Source: Mantis religiosa
Lineage: Eukaryota > Arthropoda > Insecta > Mantodea > Mantidae
NCBI GenBank assembly: GCA_030765055.1
Contig: CM060955.1
Location: forward strand, 97,883,020-97,947,019
Length of the DNA stretch: 64,000 nt
Reading direction: 5' to 3'
Positions 11,831 through 26,038 of the stretch are shown in pieces. Position numbers and translations under genes: made by a program. Position 1 is the stretch's first letter. Each line of letters begins with the position of its first letter. The notes beneath the pieces were generated by a model. That model did not search any database, was not told where the DNA came from, and saw only the letters and a list, made by a program, of their open reading frames with translations.

Positions 11831-12159
11831 AGCGGGTTAGAGATGGCGAGGACGTATTTCTTTTTCTTTCTATAAACCAGGGGTCAAGGTAAATCTCGTG
11901 TATTTATAACCTTTTCAGCATTCATTCAGTGATTCGGAAAAGCCCTCGGAAAAAACCGCTACAGACTCTGCCGTTTGAGTCAGAGGACGCAAGAGAAATG
12001 TGAATGGAAGAATGAATATATTCTCGTAAACGCCAGAAAACGTTTCACTTCCTTAGTACGGATCAGACTATTTTTGACTCCGCGTGCGTAAGTTTCAACA
12101 TTTTAGAAAGAACCTTGGCACTTAATTTAATTAATTTCTGTCTCAATAGAGAAAGAACT

Positions 12160-13430
12160 TGATTGATTACGTGTATAAGGAGTTGTCAACGTAATCTCAA
12201 AGGCTATAAAACCAACTTCGGCAGTTTTATTTCGCACAATTCTAGAAATATTTTAGCTAACTTTATTACGTTTATGAGTAAACATGAAAAGTGGCAGAAA
12301 GAGGGAATGGAATATAAAGTAGTACGTGAATGTAATTACTTAGGAATGAAAATTGATACAGGAGGGAAATGGGAGAAACAAAAGAAATGTGCACTGGCAA
12401 AAGGGAAAGCAGCAATGGCAGCTGTAAGAGAATGTATAAAACACCTAAAATGGAAATAAAATGGTTAGAAAGGGTATATAATTCGGTGGTTGAGGCACGA
12501 ATGGTATATGGTATTGAGATGTGGGGGCTGGAAAAGGGATGGGAAGTTTTAAATTATGTACACAGGGGGTTTTGTAAGGAAGTTCTAGGGCTGCCAATAT
12601 CAACTGCAAATGAAGTAACTCTAACTGAAATGGGGAGAGTTCCAAGAAAAGGGTTAGTTATAGAAAGGGAACCAAAATATTGATATAGAGTATTGAATTT
12701 AGAGGAGGGGAATATACTGAAACAATGCTTGAAATATCAAGAACTAAGTTTACCAAATAAAGGTTGGGTAAGTAATTTACGAAACAATTTGGAAGATAAT
12801 GGCATGGGTGATATTTGGAGAAAGAGAGAAACTAATTATAAAGGTTTTTGGAAAGGGACTAAAATAAGATTTGAGGACATGGAGATCCAGAAACTGTTTA
12901 GTCAATTAGCAGAGAAGAGCTCACTTATTTTCTATATTCCATTGAAAGATAGCTGGAGGAGGGAGAGGTATATAGATAGCACGAGCAGTGAAGAGAGAAG
13001 GGGGTTAGCATGGTTAAGAGCAGGGATATGGAGATCAAGAGGTCAAAGAAATGGATACCCGCAAGAGGAGTGCCCATTGTGTGGGGACAAAGAGGATATA
13101 GAACATCCACTGTTTGATTGTAAGGAAACAGAGATGTGGAGGAAAGAATGTCAAATACCAAAGATGAATAGGAGAATCAGCTTAATCAAGGTTTTAAACA
13201 AAAATTATAAAAACATAGGACAGTTTTTAAGTAAGGTAAAAAACAAGTGGATATGGACTGTAAAAAGAGGGAAGGAATAATAAGTGACTATTCTGTAATA
13301 ATACATATTGTAACACGTCTGTAAATATATTTAATGGACTGTCCTGTGTAGCAGTGGCGTGGGCCAAAACAGAGGGCAGTCCAACAATTGTAAAAGCTTA
13401 GTACCTCAATAAATATTATATTATATTATT
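12160..13430 (+). pseudogene. Non-LTR retrotransposon ORF2 C-terminal fragment (group L2, copy 1)
   Basis: Three consecutive frames (12163-12459, 12369-12683, 12693-13280) form the end of a reverse-transcriptase polyprotein. First comes NYLGMKIDTGGKWEKQ, like the post-palm YLG motif of LINEs. Then VEARMVYGIEMWGLEKGWE and KEVLGLPISTANEVTL. Last is a Cys-His knuckle CPLCGDKEDIEHPLFDC near 13072. The RT palm is missing, so the copy is 5'-truncated. The 3' end has CAATAAA followed by a short ATATTATATT tail at about 13408-13430. Related copies are at 14610 and 60440. Confidence 0.7.
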
Positions 13431-13756
13431 ACGTTTATATTAATCACTTCGAAATGATGCATTTTAAGTAAAAGTGTACAATGTTTTATTAAAAATGTAT
13501 ACACAGAATTTTAGATCAAATAACACATAGCACAATTTTCCAGTGACTTTTTACGACTGTGGTGTTTCAGACATATTTAAAATGCTCCTTTCTTGCAATT
13601 TTTAAATTACCAGAGCGAAACTTCGGGAAGAGTTCCCCCAATACATGCTAACTAAAACTTGCTATGCATTTACTATACAATCAAAAGCAAGCTAACCCGA
13701 GATCGATAAATATATTTATAAACGCCAAAATTCACAGCTGAACCATAGTTGAACCT
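13430..13756. other. Unassigned AT-rich sequence
   Basis: Nothing recognised between the LINE tail and the SINE. Confidence 0.4.
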
Positions 13757-14235
13757 AAACGAGCGGGATGGCTCAGGCGGTTTTGTCTGTGGTCTACATT
13801 CGGGAGGTCCAAGTTCGATTCCCGTGGCCGAGCTACCTGACCCATGTGTTTTTTTCGGGGTTGTCCCCTCGCCAGGTGAGGTGTGTAGGTTAGTTACATC
13901 CCCCGAATTTCCTGTCCCTCCATTTCATTTCCATTATCATTTAACATCATCTCTTATCTGGTGTTCTCTTTCAGGGTAGAAGTGTTGGCGGGTGTCTCGG
14001 CGTTGCATGGCAGGATGATATGTTCTCTGATATGGTGGTTTCCGGTCTCCGGACCGAGCTTTTGGACCGTTTCAGGGCCAGGGCGGGTGGGATGCCGGTT
14101 GTACTGTCTTGCCGGGGAGTTTCCAACTGGTAAATAGTAGGAATCAGGTCCTCTCTGTCTTCTCTCGCCTCATCCTTCCTCCCGGGGATGCCCCACTTAG
14201 GACCTTAGGTACAATAAACCATAGATTTGGGTACC
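13757..14235 (+). repeat. tRNA-derived SINE (family S2)
   Basis: The head GCGGGATGGCTCAGGCGG has an A-box-like GGCTCAGGCGG and the B-box GGTCCAAGTTCGATTCCC at about 13808. The body includes GAATTTCCTGTCCCTCC and an ATTATCATTTAACATCAT stretch. A reverse-strand copy at 20237-20812 shares head and body, which confirms a repeat family. The 3' limit is approximate. Confidence 0.75.
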
Positions 14236-14392
14236 GAATCCCTTCCGTAGTAACTCTAATCTAACTCAATAAGGAATGTAGATATTAAATATTGTTTTAA
14301 AATATGAAAATTCAAGCATAAGGGATATTTTCGAAAAAAAATAGTTCAAATTTCTATTTCAAAATACATAACCCAGGAACAACTTAATTTGG

Positions 14393-14545
14393 CTGGCCTC
14401 GTAGCTCAGTTGGTAGAGCACCTGCTTGCCTCGCTAGCGGTCCCGAGTTCGATTATCGGCAGTGGGGAGGGGATTTTTCTTCCCCATCTTCCCCAGAGTC
14501 TGGAAGTATGAATGAGAGTGCGAATGTGTGCATGATCTAATGATT
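14393..14545 (+). repeat. tRNA-like SINE head (family S4)
   Basis: GGCCTCGTAGCTCAGTTGG carries a near-perfect A box (TAGCTCAGTTGG) and GAGTTCGATTATC a B box, but the acceptor arm cannot pair and the sequence runs on into a non-tRNA body. It is a SINE or tRNA pseudogene rather than a functional tRNA. Confidence 0.6.
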
Positions 14546-14609
14546 AAAATGCAACGAATACGAGTTAACACCTTCGTTATGTTCCAAAGGAGAACGAACT
14601 ATGACCACT

Positions 14610-15690
14610 GGAGTTGAAGGCGGGGTATAAATGGAACAAGTAAAAAAACAAAACAAAAAAAAAATCATGTGCACAAACTTCGCAACCACACTTTTTATAC
14701 AGGCGTGCGTTGAAGCCAGAACAATGTATGCAGTGGAGGTATGGGGCACATCAGAGATAGGAACACAATTAGACCAGATGTATGGATTGTTTTGCAAAGA
14801 ACTACTAGGGTTGCCAAAATCGGCATCAAGAGAGGTGGCATTACTAGAGCTAGGTAATACAAAAAGGAGGGGAATGATAATAGAGAGGATATTGAAATTC
14901 TGGTATAAGTGTATTATAGGGCAGAAAGGGAAATTATTGAATCTGTGCATGAAGCAACAGAAAAACATTAAAAATACAAAAAGCTAGTGGTCGGAATTGG
15001 AAAGAATGATATTAAAGATAGGCATGGGAGATCTAAGGAGAGCGGAGGAGACAAATTATAGCGGTTTTTGGAAGGAAGTGAGTACTATACTACAAGACGT
15101 AGATAGGCAAGAGATATGGGAAAGTATAAAAGAAAAGAAATCTTTAAAATTTTATAAGTAATTAAAGACAGAATGGGGTAGGGAAAAATATATAGATCAA
15201 TGTGGCAAAACTGGAAGAGAAGGCATAGCATGGATGAGAGTAGGAATATTATACTTAAAAGGGTTGAGAAGTAATGAGGTAGGAATATGTGAATTTTGTG
15301 GAGATGAAGAGAGCACTGTTCATTACCTAATAGAATGTAAGGAGCTAACAAATTACAGGAGAAAAATATGGGATAAGAAATGGGACAGTGTGAGCAAAGA
15401 GATATTGGCAGTACGCATTTTAACGGGGATGGGAGAAAAGAAAAATAGATGTATAGGAGATTTCTTATATAGGATAAGAGAAAAGTGTATAAGGATAAAA
15501 GAAGAAAAGGTCAAGAAGAAATGGCATCAAGCTGCCCAGGAAAACCAAAAGCTTATAGCCAGGGGACCTGAGTCAGCAAGTAAATCTTAGATCAGCAATT
15601 TCATGTATTTGTACAGGAGGTATAATGCAGCATGTTCTATGTTAAATTTTATTGTACTGAATTTATAATGGATACTGTACAAATAAATAA
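14610..15690 (+). pseudogene. Non-LTR retrotransposon ORF2 C-terminal fragment (group L2, copy 2)
   Basis: Frame 14631-14987 contains CVEARTMYAVEVWGTSE and CKELLGLPKSASREVALLEL. Frame 15234-15590 contains the knuckle CEFCGDEESTVHYLIEC near 15292. Order and motifs match the copy at 12160, and intervening stops show decay. The 3' tail is AAATAAATAATT near 15680. This is the ORF2 end only. Confidence 0.7.
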
Positions 15691-15699
15691 TTATCAAAT

Positions 15700-17210
15700 A
15701 TCATACAGGCGTGAGATATGATATACACATAAAAAGCTCACTAGAATGCTTGGGACTTTTGGAAAATTCATAAATCTGTCCCCTTAAAGGCTTGATTATA
15801 TTACAAAGAATAAATATTTAACATTTGACAAGCAAAAGAATGTTTATAGAAATCTGTATTTCTCTTTTCCAGTCATCTGTTGTTTACAATTGTTTCCCAT
15901 TTTAGGTTACCAACAGAATTGTGGTATCTAGCTGAACTTAGTTCGGACCAATTCTGCTCTTTTAAGCGTTGTTCTAACCCAGACAGTATAAAATTACTGT
16001 TTGGTGCAAGCAAGACGGTCGTCTTGGTAAATAGAGTACCTCGCAATCGCAATCGAGCCTACGCGATCACGTATTAGCTAGCGATCTAACAATCAAATAA
16101 ATCAGGAAGCAAAGCCTTTCAGAGACTCAATTTACATGTTAACTCAAAGATTTACGCTAAGCTTGTAATTTAAGTCATATTGTATGGTCTTTGTTAGGTA
16201 ATTTACCTTAGCTTCCTGATTCATATGGACTCTGACATTTTTATTGTTTTCCTTTACGAGACATTTAAAGTACTCCATGCATTAGCATAACTAGGGAGGA
16301 CAGAGTGCTGGCTGCGAAAGTACTTACTTGGAAAAGACGATGGATCGATAACTGCCGGTCGGAAGAGATCGATCAATACGAAGCATAGCTGGCAATGCTG
16401 AATCTCTCTGACGTTACGGAACACTCGCTTCCCTGTACGCTAGTGCTGGCTTTGTCACACTCCAAAATAGAAACAATTAGTGAGTCATCAACATGTTTTA
16501 CATGATTTCTAAAGGAAGTGGCAAGAAATGCCAGGTAGGTATCACTTAGCTGCATTTGTCGCTTTTTATGTATACCATTCTTGAAAGCGTCAGCACGCGA
16601 GTGTTCTCGGACTGAAGGACATGCCCAGAGGAGCTGTTCCTCCAGTTGTAACAAACAAGACAAGCTAATTAGAACCATGCCTTTGTTTCGGTGAAGAAGG
16701 GAAAGGAATTTACAGGTGAAAACAGAATCATAGAAAAATAAACACAGTGAGGAATCGCGATAAACCTTTGTAGAAACAGTTTCGCTACATTATTTCTTTG
16801 TAGGTACAAGGAGGATGCATATTCGACAGCCGCATGTAGTATCTAGATGTTGACCTTGAAATTCCCACCTTCCATCATTCGCGAGAAACAAGTGAATAGC
16901 GGCAGTAATTTAAATGAATGAGTAAATCAACATTTACATTGTAGAGGAGTAGGGAACTTCTTGTAAAAGTTTGTGTCACATTTCTGGAAGTTATTGAACC
17001 TAAATAGCTATCAGCTTGGTGTTTCTGGTATTTTATTATTAATTAAGCTGTTCACAAGCACACGGAGAGGTCTAAAACTTCTTCTATGGGTTCTGGAGAC
17101 CTTAAAATATGTGTTTTCGTCAACTCGCCAAAAAGAATTTTGTTTTGGTGGAATATAATGCTTCCTTTACTTTCAATTTTATAAAAATGTTTTCAGCCAA
17201 ATTAACCGGG
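15700..17210. other. Unassigned region
   Basis: No feature recognised. Open frames at 15880-16077 (+), 16373-16678 (-, 101 codons) and 17109-17438 (+) show no known domain. The minus frame at 16373-16678 is the longest and could be an exon or chance. Confidence 0.35.
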
Positions 17211-17214
17211 GCCC

Positions 17215-17400
17215 ATAGATGGAAGCGCTTCTACCTCATGTTCAAGAGATCCCGAGTTCGAATCTCGGTGAGTTACTTGGATGAGGTTTTCTCTAGGATT
17301 TTCCCTTATCCTGAAAGACGAATTTCGGGTAGCTCTAAGCTCTATGGACTCATTTATGCATCATGTCACTCATTTCATTCTTCTTCTTTAACTTTGACTA
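17215..17400 (+). repeat. SINE S1, degraded copy
   Basis: CATGTTCAAGAGATCCCGAG and GAGTTCGAATCTCGG (B box) are followed by the S1 body GGATTTTCCCTTATCCTGAA. The first 30 bp are degraded. Confidence 0.7.
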
Positions 17401-17439
17401 GTATTACCAGTTATCGTGGTGTTAGGGAATTGCCTTAAG

Positions 17440-17745
17440 GTGTATTTGAGGAACAGAAACTCTGTATCGGATAAGAGGACCTAGAGTGGGTAATCAGCCC
17501 GATGCCTGGTATCGGAATGTGAGTATTAGATAACAGAATGAGGGCAAGATGAATGACAGCAAAGATGATAATGGACCACTGGTGGAATGATGGCGGGAGA
17601 AACCGGAGATCCCGGAGCAAACCCGCCCCAGTGGTAGATTGCGCACATAAATCTCACTTTGCGGCCGCCTAGGATCAAAGTCGGGCCGCCTTGTTAAGAG
17701 TCGAGCGGTGTAATCGTGTGGCCACGCCGCTGCCGTGAGGTCGTA
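17440..17745 (-). repeat. tRNA-derived SINE (family S3), reverse strand
   Basis: Shares AAATCTCACTTTGCGG, GGCGGGAGAAACCGG and the terminal tRNA-like CGAGCGGTGTAATC block with the SINE at 31595-31845. The tRNA-like head is at the right end, so it reads on the minus strand. More diverged than the 31.6-kb copy. Confidence 0.65.
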
Positions 17746-17974
17746 AATATAATATTTATTTAAAAAAAAATTAACTGAGATATAATTCTAATGTTAATGT
17801 TAATGGAAGAAAAAACAAACGGTATCGTCAACAAATACATATCGCAGAAGGATTAGATGTGAATCATCCCATTCCCCCACTTTTGTTTGTCGCCGAAAGT
17901 AAGCAGCAAAACAAAGGGGGGGGGGGACCTTTAAGGACAGTTGGAAACACGCGCCTCTTTTTTCTGCTACGCTA

Positions 17975-18135
17975 ATGTTCTAGACCATTCGATTTCGGAA
18001 AATCTAGAAGAATCGACTTACAGAATGTTTGATCCAGGCAATTAAAAAAGACTTAGGTTTTCAGAACATTTCTTCCCCGACCTGTGCCTATAAAAGGGAG
18101 CGCAAAAGTCAGCCTAGCACCTCAGTTCAGTAACT
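17975..18135 (+). promoter_or_regulatory. Heat-shock-promoter-like region without a gene
   Basis: Clustered pentamers of the nTTCnnGAAn type: GTTCTAGACC at 17977, ATTTCGGAAA at 17991, TCTAGAAGAATC at 18003 and CAGAACATTTCTTC at 18062. They lie upstream of a TATA box (CTATAAAAGG at 18088) and an initiator-like TCAGTTCAG about 32 bp on. This is the layout of insect heat-shock promoters, but no heat-shock coding sequence follows. It could be an orphan promoter or part of a retroelement terminal repeat. Confidence 0.4.
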
Positions 18136-18139
18136 GTGA

Positions 18140-18587
18140 TTGAGTTGGCCAGAAAACAATCAGTTTGACACTTCAACTACTTGTTGACTCTCTGACGTAT
18201 GACTTTCATCTTGATTTGGCATCGGATGCCGACAGTCAGCGTTTCGCATTAATTTCTACAATATCTGACTAGATGATGAGTTTGCTGGAACGCCTTAATG
18301 GTCACGCTTTCAATTACATTTCTTTATTGCGCATGCATGTGCACTCACACAATCATGTACCTATCATAAAGCATAGTTGAAACACTGCGTATAAGTTACT
18401 TTTATCTTAGAGAAATGCCAGATTTCTTTAAAAGTTCCAAGTGGATCATGAACTGAGTTATACAAGCACATATACTCGTACCTACATGCAGAATTACAAT
18501 TATTAACTTATATATACAAATATTATTATGTATAATTAATATAAAATAATAATAAATTTTATTATTATTATTAATTATTATTATTAT
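18140..18587. other. Unassigned sequence ending in short (ATT)n
   Basis: No gene. The last 40 bp are imperfect ATT repeats flanking the LTR-like insert. Confidence 0.4.
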
Positions 18588-20229
<1,642 letters not shown>

Positions 20230-20236
20230 CTAAGCC

Positions 20237-20812
20237 CCCAAATGGGACAGGAGGAAGGTTGAAGTGAGAGGAGACAGAGGACGGCCGTCCCAAGGAGCCA
20301 CGACAGTACAGAGGACAGGGTTCCTGCAATTGACCAGTTGAAAACTCCCCGGCAGGCCAATATCCCACCCACCGTGGTGCTGAAATGGACCACTAGGCCG
20401 GCCCGAAGACTGTCCTACTGGCGGAGGAGAATGTACAGGGACATATCACCCTGCGATACAGAGCCGAGATTTCCACGGAGGCGCCGGGCGCTCTTTCGGG
20501 ACAGCTAGATAACTCCCTGGTCAAAAGAGGCCAAGGTCCTTGGTCCTACGGGTCCAGGACTAATTGAAGTAAAACCTGTGGTATTAACCCTAAAAAAGAC
20601 CACCAGAAGACATGATATGAAATGATAATGGAGACGAGATGGAGGGACAGGAAATTCGGAGGATGTAATTAACCTACCCAGCATTCACCTGGTGACCCGG
20701 AACACCCTCGTAAATACCCAGGGGTCAGTAAACCGGCCACGGGAATCAAACCCGGGCCTCCCGAATGCGGGCCACAGACGAAACCGCCTCAGTCATCCCA
20801 CTCGTACCTCAT
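20237..20812 (-). repeat. SINE S2, reverse-strand copy
   Basis: The complement contains GGGATGACTGAGGCGG, GGTTTGATTCCCGTGG and CCGAATTTCCTGTCCCTCC, in the same order as the plus-strand copy at 13757. Its tRNA-like head lies at 20740-20810. Confidence 0.75.
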
Positions 20813-20944
20813 ACTTACTGAATCCCCATGCACTTCTAAACAGGTGTTTTGCTACGCACGCTATCAATTGCCAGAATCATATAAGCATCTCCGGTATGCC
20901 GGAATTTCAACCCGCAGGAGTTCTTTTGCAATTTTTTGTTTTTG

Positions 20945-21178
20945 CTTTGTAATTTACGTCCTCCAACGTTAAGTCATATCGGACGATGAATGAAATGGTT
21001 TAAGTGATGCTCAAATGAGTCCGGGATCCAAGGAGCTATTCGTCTATCAGGATAAGGGAAAACCCAGGAAAATACCTTATCCAGGTAACTTACCCTAACC
21101 GAGAGTCGAACTTGGGACCTCTTGAACGTGAGGCAAACATGCTACCATCTACGCTACTGAAGCTGGCTTCATTTACGT
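20945..21178 (-). repeat. SINE S1, reverse-strand copy
   Basis: The complement carries the S1 landmarks: CTCAAGAGGTCCC, GAGTTCGACTCTC-like B box, the GGTATTTTCCTGGG region and CGATATGACTTAACG. The tRNA-like head is at the right end near 21130-21178. Confidence 0.8.
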
Positions 21179-21435
21179 GCCTATAAATCGACTAAAGTGA
21201 AGATTTCTCCTGGAAAGCAGCAGAACTACAACGTATAAAAGTTAGGCTTCTTACTACATATCAGATTATGCTTTTCGTTTAGTTAAATTAACATTTCTGT
21301 AGGCCTAAAGCCTACAGATAATGGTATTAAATTTGAGAAAGAATATCAACGTAAAAGATGAACAGAGGTAGTTTTTAAACACTAAAATTATTTTATACTA
21401 TTGAGTGGGATATTAAATGTTGATTTACGTATTTT

Positions 21436-21686
21436 GTGCTGCTCGATTTATCGTTGGTAATAGATACCTCTCAGATAACGCACGGATTACTCCACCTGGA
21501 GTAAACATCCCTCTGCCATTTGCGTTTCCTGCGAATCATTGGCTGAAGAGATGCGTTCATTGGTGTTTAGCACACGACCGGGAGAAGCGTCAGTAACCCT
21601 CTCTCACTCTAAGAATAATCACTGCGTTATCTGAGAGGTATCTACTACCAAAGATAATAAATATATTGTAACCGTTCGAGCAGCAC
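21436..21686. mobile_element. Foldback / MITE-like element
   Basis: Left arm GTGCTGCTCGATTTAT at 21436 through TACCTCTCAGATAACGC at about 21482 is mirrored by GCGTTATCTGAGAGGTA (about 21623) through TTCGAGCAGCAC ending at 21686. The arms are about 46-63 bp with small gaps. The centre of about 140 bp is non-coding. Small size and long arms fit a MITE. Confidence 0.65.
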
Positions 21687-21689
21687 GAC

Positions 21690-24470
21690 AATAGTGAAAA
21701 TGTAAAATTGACAGCACATCGAATTAAAAAATTATTATATTTAAAAATATTTTTTGTTCTGCATAACTAAAACCACCATTAAATATTTCGATGATGAAGC
21801 ACGCATTCTAAAATAAAATTGTCCAGTATTATGTTAAATAAACTGTAATTTGTCGTATCACTTACTAAGACAATACCCGAAGAATTAACTTGCAATTTTT
21901 GTAAAAGCGGCAATATTACCTAGTAAATCCAAAATACAGTTGTCATATATCAGGTAAATGAAAGCAACATAAAGATATTATAATGTCATCTCGAGGTAAC
22001 AGTTTACAAAACGTTCTTGCCGGTAAAATTATTTGAGAGGTTCAAAAACCGCGGTGCTCTATGGAGCCACATATATATCGTGCATACATACCTGGAACAT
22101 GTCAGGAAATCTTGAGTTGATGGAGCTCCAGCACTATGTTATATAACACATTTTCAAGCGATTGGAACATTTACACTTATGACACTAAATACACATTGGT
22201 GCAAAGATCATCTGTGTTTCTTTTCTCTCCGTGTTGGGGAAAGAAGGTCAGCATGTTTCTGCCACGATCGCGGGCAGTGTTACCAACATCCCCACTTAAA
22301 TCCACTAACAATCTATTTGACAGCAGTTTCCATTATCCTCCAGCGGAGGGAGTTTGAGTATTTATGTAATGAACTTGTATTTCGTGCAGCTTATTGTTTG
22401 TTTTCTGAAAGGCCTTACCTATGAAACAATGATGTCAACAAAAAAGTGGCAGATCTTCACATGATTCAGTTCTGGAAACAAATATTAATAAGAGTTTAAT
22501 GCCAGATTATGTTCATTAATTTACAATTTCTTCAAATCGGGCTCAAAAATGCAAAAATAACTAAAACTTGCAAGTGCGACAGCTTTTCTTGTTTAAACAA
22601 AATACTTCCAGTAATATTCCAATGCACTTTATTCAGTTCCCATTAGTCATTCATTTTCTACACTATGAAAAAAGTTGTTTCATTTGACTTATGCAATAGT
22701 TAGAATAAAGATGTAAAGAAAACTGTGAACAGTTGTTTTTTTTTTTCTCCTCCAAAGCAATGTTGTTAAGAGGAAAGCAAATTTTCAAAACATTTGACTA
22801 TGCAATATTTTGCTGGCGCAACAATAATTGCATATTTATCAGTACCAAATCAACAGCTAAGGCATTTACCGCAATTCGTGATCAGAAAATCAACCAATGA
22901 TATGAAAGAAAATGTCGAAATTAACCAATCACAGTCGATATCGTAGTGAAATTACCAATTTCTTTTACTCTCGCGTCATATATAGATCTCGCGATGTGCA
23001 TTTTTTCTTTTATTTAAATCTCCCTGTTTTACTTGTCTACTACTTCAGTGAACATACCATTCATCTGTTGCATGTTGGCTAGAAAAAAGTAATAAATACT
23101 CATTATCCTCATTATCATCATTGTTATTGTATTATTATCATTATCATTATCATCATCATCATTCCTATTGCTGTAAGTCGAGTTTAGGGGAACGTTTATA
23201 TGTTAATGATGTTTCTACTTGGTACCCAAATAAGATCAAGTTTCAACACAATATGGATTTTAATCATGGAAAAATAAGCCTTATGGATAGCTTTGCTCTA
23301 CAAAGGACTAAATAATCCTAATAAAGCTCACTCGAGGATCTGAGCTTTCTAGATAAATTCGCGAAAATGCTGAGTGAATTAATCTGCAATATCAGACACT
23401 GTTGTGAAAATAGTTTCCTAATAATGCACTTCAAATCGAAAGTATATTTTACTTCAGAAAGAAAAATGACTATTAAATTACGTGCATCCATTGGTTTTAC
23501 TAAAATGTCATTAAAACTGTAATAATCCACTATGATAAGAAAATATGAGCGTATTCAACGATATTCATTTAATTTTTTGAACTGCACATGAAAACTTAAA
23601 TCGCCAAGGTACTTACTAGTTATTCAGCTTGGGAAGGTTTATTTGGTAATACTGATTATTGTACAGTAAATTGCTAACAGATGGTGCTAGCAGCTGACGT
23701 TTAAAAGGCACGCTCTGGAGGTCATTTCTGAAGTTCGTTCAATAATATGTCGCCACAGATGTCGCCGAAGGTTTCCATTGCGCCGGCAAAGTACAAACAA
23801 ATAATTTTAACGCAAAGTGTAATATTTCACTTGCTGAACATTGTTGTAGGCTTTTTGGTAGCACTGCCTATCTATATGTGTTTTATCGTGTACGCCTGGG
23901 TGGATTACTCATATTAAATTGAAATGTGCGTTTAACGGAAGCACGAATCAAAATGCTTTCAGTGAATTACACCTCCTCTGTACTAGATCATAGGTTTTGG
24001 TATGATGAAACGCAGGGAAAATATGAAAAAATAAAGAAAAATTTCACGAACACACACAAATACACACACTTAAATGATCTTAAGCTATTGTTTGCAGTAG
24101 TTTTACTTAATTGGTTTAAAAACAGTGTTTTTAGATGCTCCTATTTGATTACAAAAGTTCTATACAAAGATTTTACAAATAAAAGACTCAAAAGGTTACT
24201 CATTTATTTAAACCACTTAAATACCCTTAAATTGGAACATTTATTGTAGGTAGAAAACAAAACATAGAACTAATAGGTAATGCAAATACTGGTGTTTCAT
24301 TATTCCTATGGAGATGACATAACATCCTTGTTACTGCAATATGTGACTTTGATATAGTTTTGAAAATCAAGTCATGACCTTGATTACGTTCCTCAATTTG
24401 TTTAACGTTCAATAAATGTTAATCATATAGGACAATATTTGACACAATTTTTAAGTGGACATGGCGAATT
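21690..24470. other. Unassigned AT-rich region
   Basis: No recognisable gene. It includes a short (ATC/ATT)n near 23105-23165. The open frames (for example 23926-24249, 107 codons) lack known motifs. Confidence 0.35.
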
Positions 24471-24870
24471 TGGTGAATACTTATCACGCTTTCACTTAAC
24501 ATCCAACCCCGAGTGCCATGTATGGTGAAGAATTTCAAACTATGGTTCATCTCCTTTTGTGTTGTCCCATTTTCTGGAGAGGAAGACAAGAATTAATATT
24601 CAAGCTAGACTCTCTAGGAACTGAATTTTCTGCTCCGCTCACAGCTTTGCTAATGAAGCCACAACAGTATAAGTACTTCATTATGTTTATAAACTCAGTG
24701 TTTAAACGTCTGAAATAGTTTAAATTAATATGCATTAGATTAAAACATCATTTCTTCCTTGTAGTATTTAAAATATTTTTGTTAAAATTGTATATTTTTA
24801 TATATCAACTCTAACTCTAATATAACACTGTGTAAAATAGGGTTCAATAAATCTGGATATATGTTTCACA
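24471..24870 (+). pseudogene. Non-LTR retrotransposon 3' tail fragment
   Basis: The frame at 24518-24718 reads EEFQTMVHLLLCCPIF; including the preceding codons (SNPECHVW) this is the Cys-His knuckle at the end of many LINE ORF2 proteins (C-x2-C-x7-H-x4-C, partly mutated). It stops at 24716, then an AT-rich 3' tail and CAATAAA near 24845. Only the extreme ORF2 C-terminus remains. Confidence 0.55.
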
Positions 24871-25199
24871 AGAATAAAATAGCGGAAATAATTGTCAAAT
24901 CAGTCCGGGGTGCATGAATTATGACCTAACCAGTTAAAGGACGTTAATAAAAAACTGGGTATATTCAGCAGATCTTGCGGAATAGAATTCATTTAAAACT
25001 CTGTTTTATTCGTGAGTGGACTTTTCGCCTTTTGAAACGCAAGTCTTCATTTGTTTAATACACAGAAACTTGATGTTTACGGCAGAAGGGAAAGAACATT
25101 TTGTTGCCATAAATATCATCTTTAGGGTAAAGGCACAGAATTCAAAAAACAAATCAAAAGTACTAATATAATTTTGTGTATGCTTCTTGGATAAGATAT

Positions 25200-25920
25200 T
25201 GCAAGTCTCTTACTTCCAACAGCGATTCACCCATCAGGCATCGTGCTTCCATTTAGTACGATAAAGGAATATACTTTTAATTTTCTTCCTCGGTGTTGCC
25301 ACTAACAATGTTTCTATGAGAACCTATTCGATAGCGACATATCGAGTATGTCAAAATGGAAAGGGACAAACGCAAGGGAAATGCAAGTAAAAACGTCGAA
25401 TTAAAGCCAGATTAAAGGGCATCAGCACCACGAAGAGAAAATATTACAAACAAGTATCAGGAGAACTAAAAATAAGGTATACGATATTTAGATCATTGTA
25501 AAGTTTGAAACAAAGGAATTTGTCGGAAGGAAACGAGAATAGCTTGGTAGTACTCTACGAAGGAATCGATAAAGCAGTTAGCTGCATCACAGGCGAGCCA
25601 ACGAGATTGGTGAGCCACCGGGATCTAACAGATTACACGTCAAATGTATGAGATGGCAGTAGGAGAGGGCATTTGTACTCACGCCCAGTAGATGGCATCA
25701 TAGCGTTAAGTATCTTTCTGAGCATATACTTATGAATTTTGTAATTAACATTGACATATTTTTAATTAGGCTGAAGACTTTATAAAGCAAAAGGTGATGG
25801 GTAACAGAAAGATAGAATGTGAAGATGCTTGTGTACATTGTGTTATGTAATTCATTTGAATTTGTTCCAAGAGTACGGGATGAGAGACTACGAAACATTT
25901 TAATATCAGATGAAATTAAA
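25200..25920 (+). repeat. Dispersed copy of the U1-repeat spacer
   Basis: Collinear with the spacer between U1 copies 1 and 2 (33940-34690): shared landmarks are GATTGGTGAGCCACCGGGA, CGCCCAGTAGATGGCA and CATTTGAATTTGTTCCAAG. It ends near GACTACGAAACATTTTAATA, just before the position where U1 should start, but no U1 follows. Confidence 0.8.
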
Positions 25921-26030
25921 CATATTTCCGGGTCACATATATATTTTGTTGGTGGAATTTTTGAAAGGGTTTAGGCTGACTGTCTAATCCCTGACCATCT
26001 TCCCAAACTATAACCATTACGAACATTTAA
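25921..26030. repeat. 130-bp repeat with hairpin, copy c
   Basis: Holds GGAATTTTTGAAAGGG and a hairpin formed by AGGGTTTAGGC and GTCTAATCCCT at about 25962-25990. Related sequence occurs at 56030-56174 and 57150-57270, each time directly after the sequence that precedes U1. It ends at the 3' junction of LINE F. Confidence 0.5.
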
Positions 26031-26038
26031 TGCCGAAG

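Noticed and set aside
14393..14465. Functional tRNA gene
   Set aside because: A and B boxes are good but there is no acceptor-stem pairing or tRNA 3' end; best read as a SINE head. The same applies to the heads at 4998, 13757, 31845, 32640 and 62706.
17975..18300. A heat-shock protein gene
   Set aside because: The promoter-like motifs are not followed by any reading frame resembling an Hsp.
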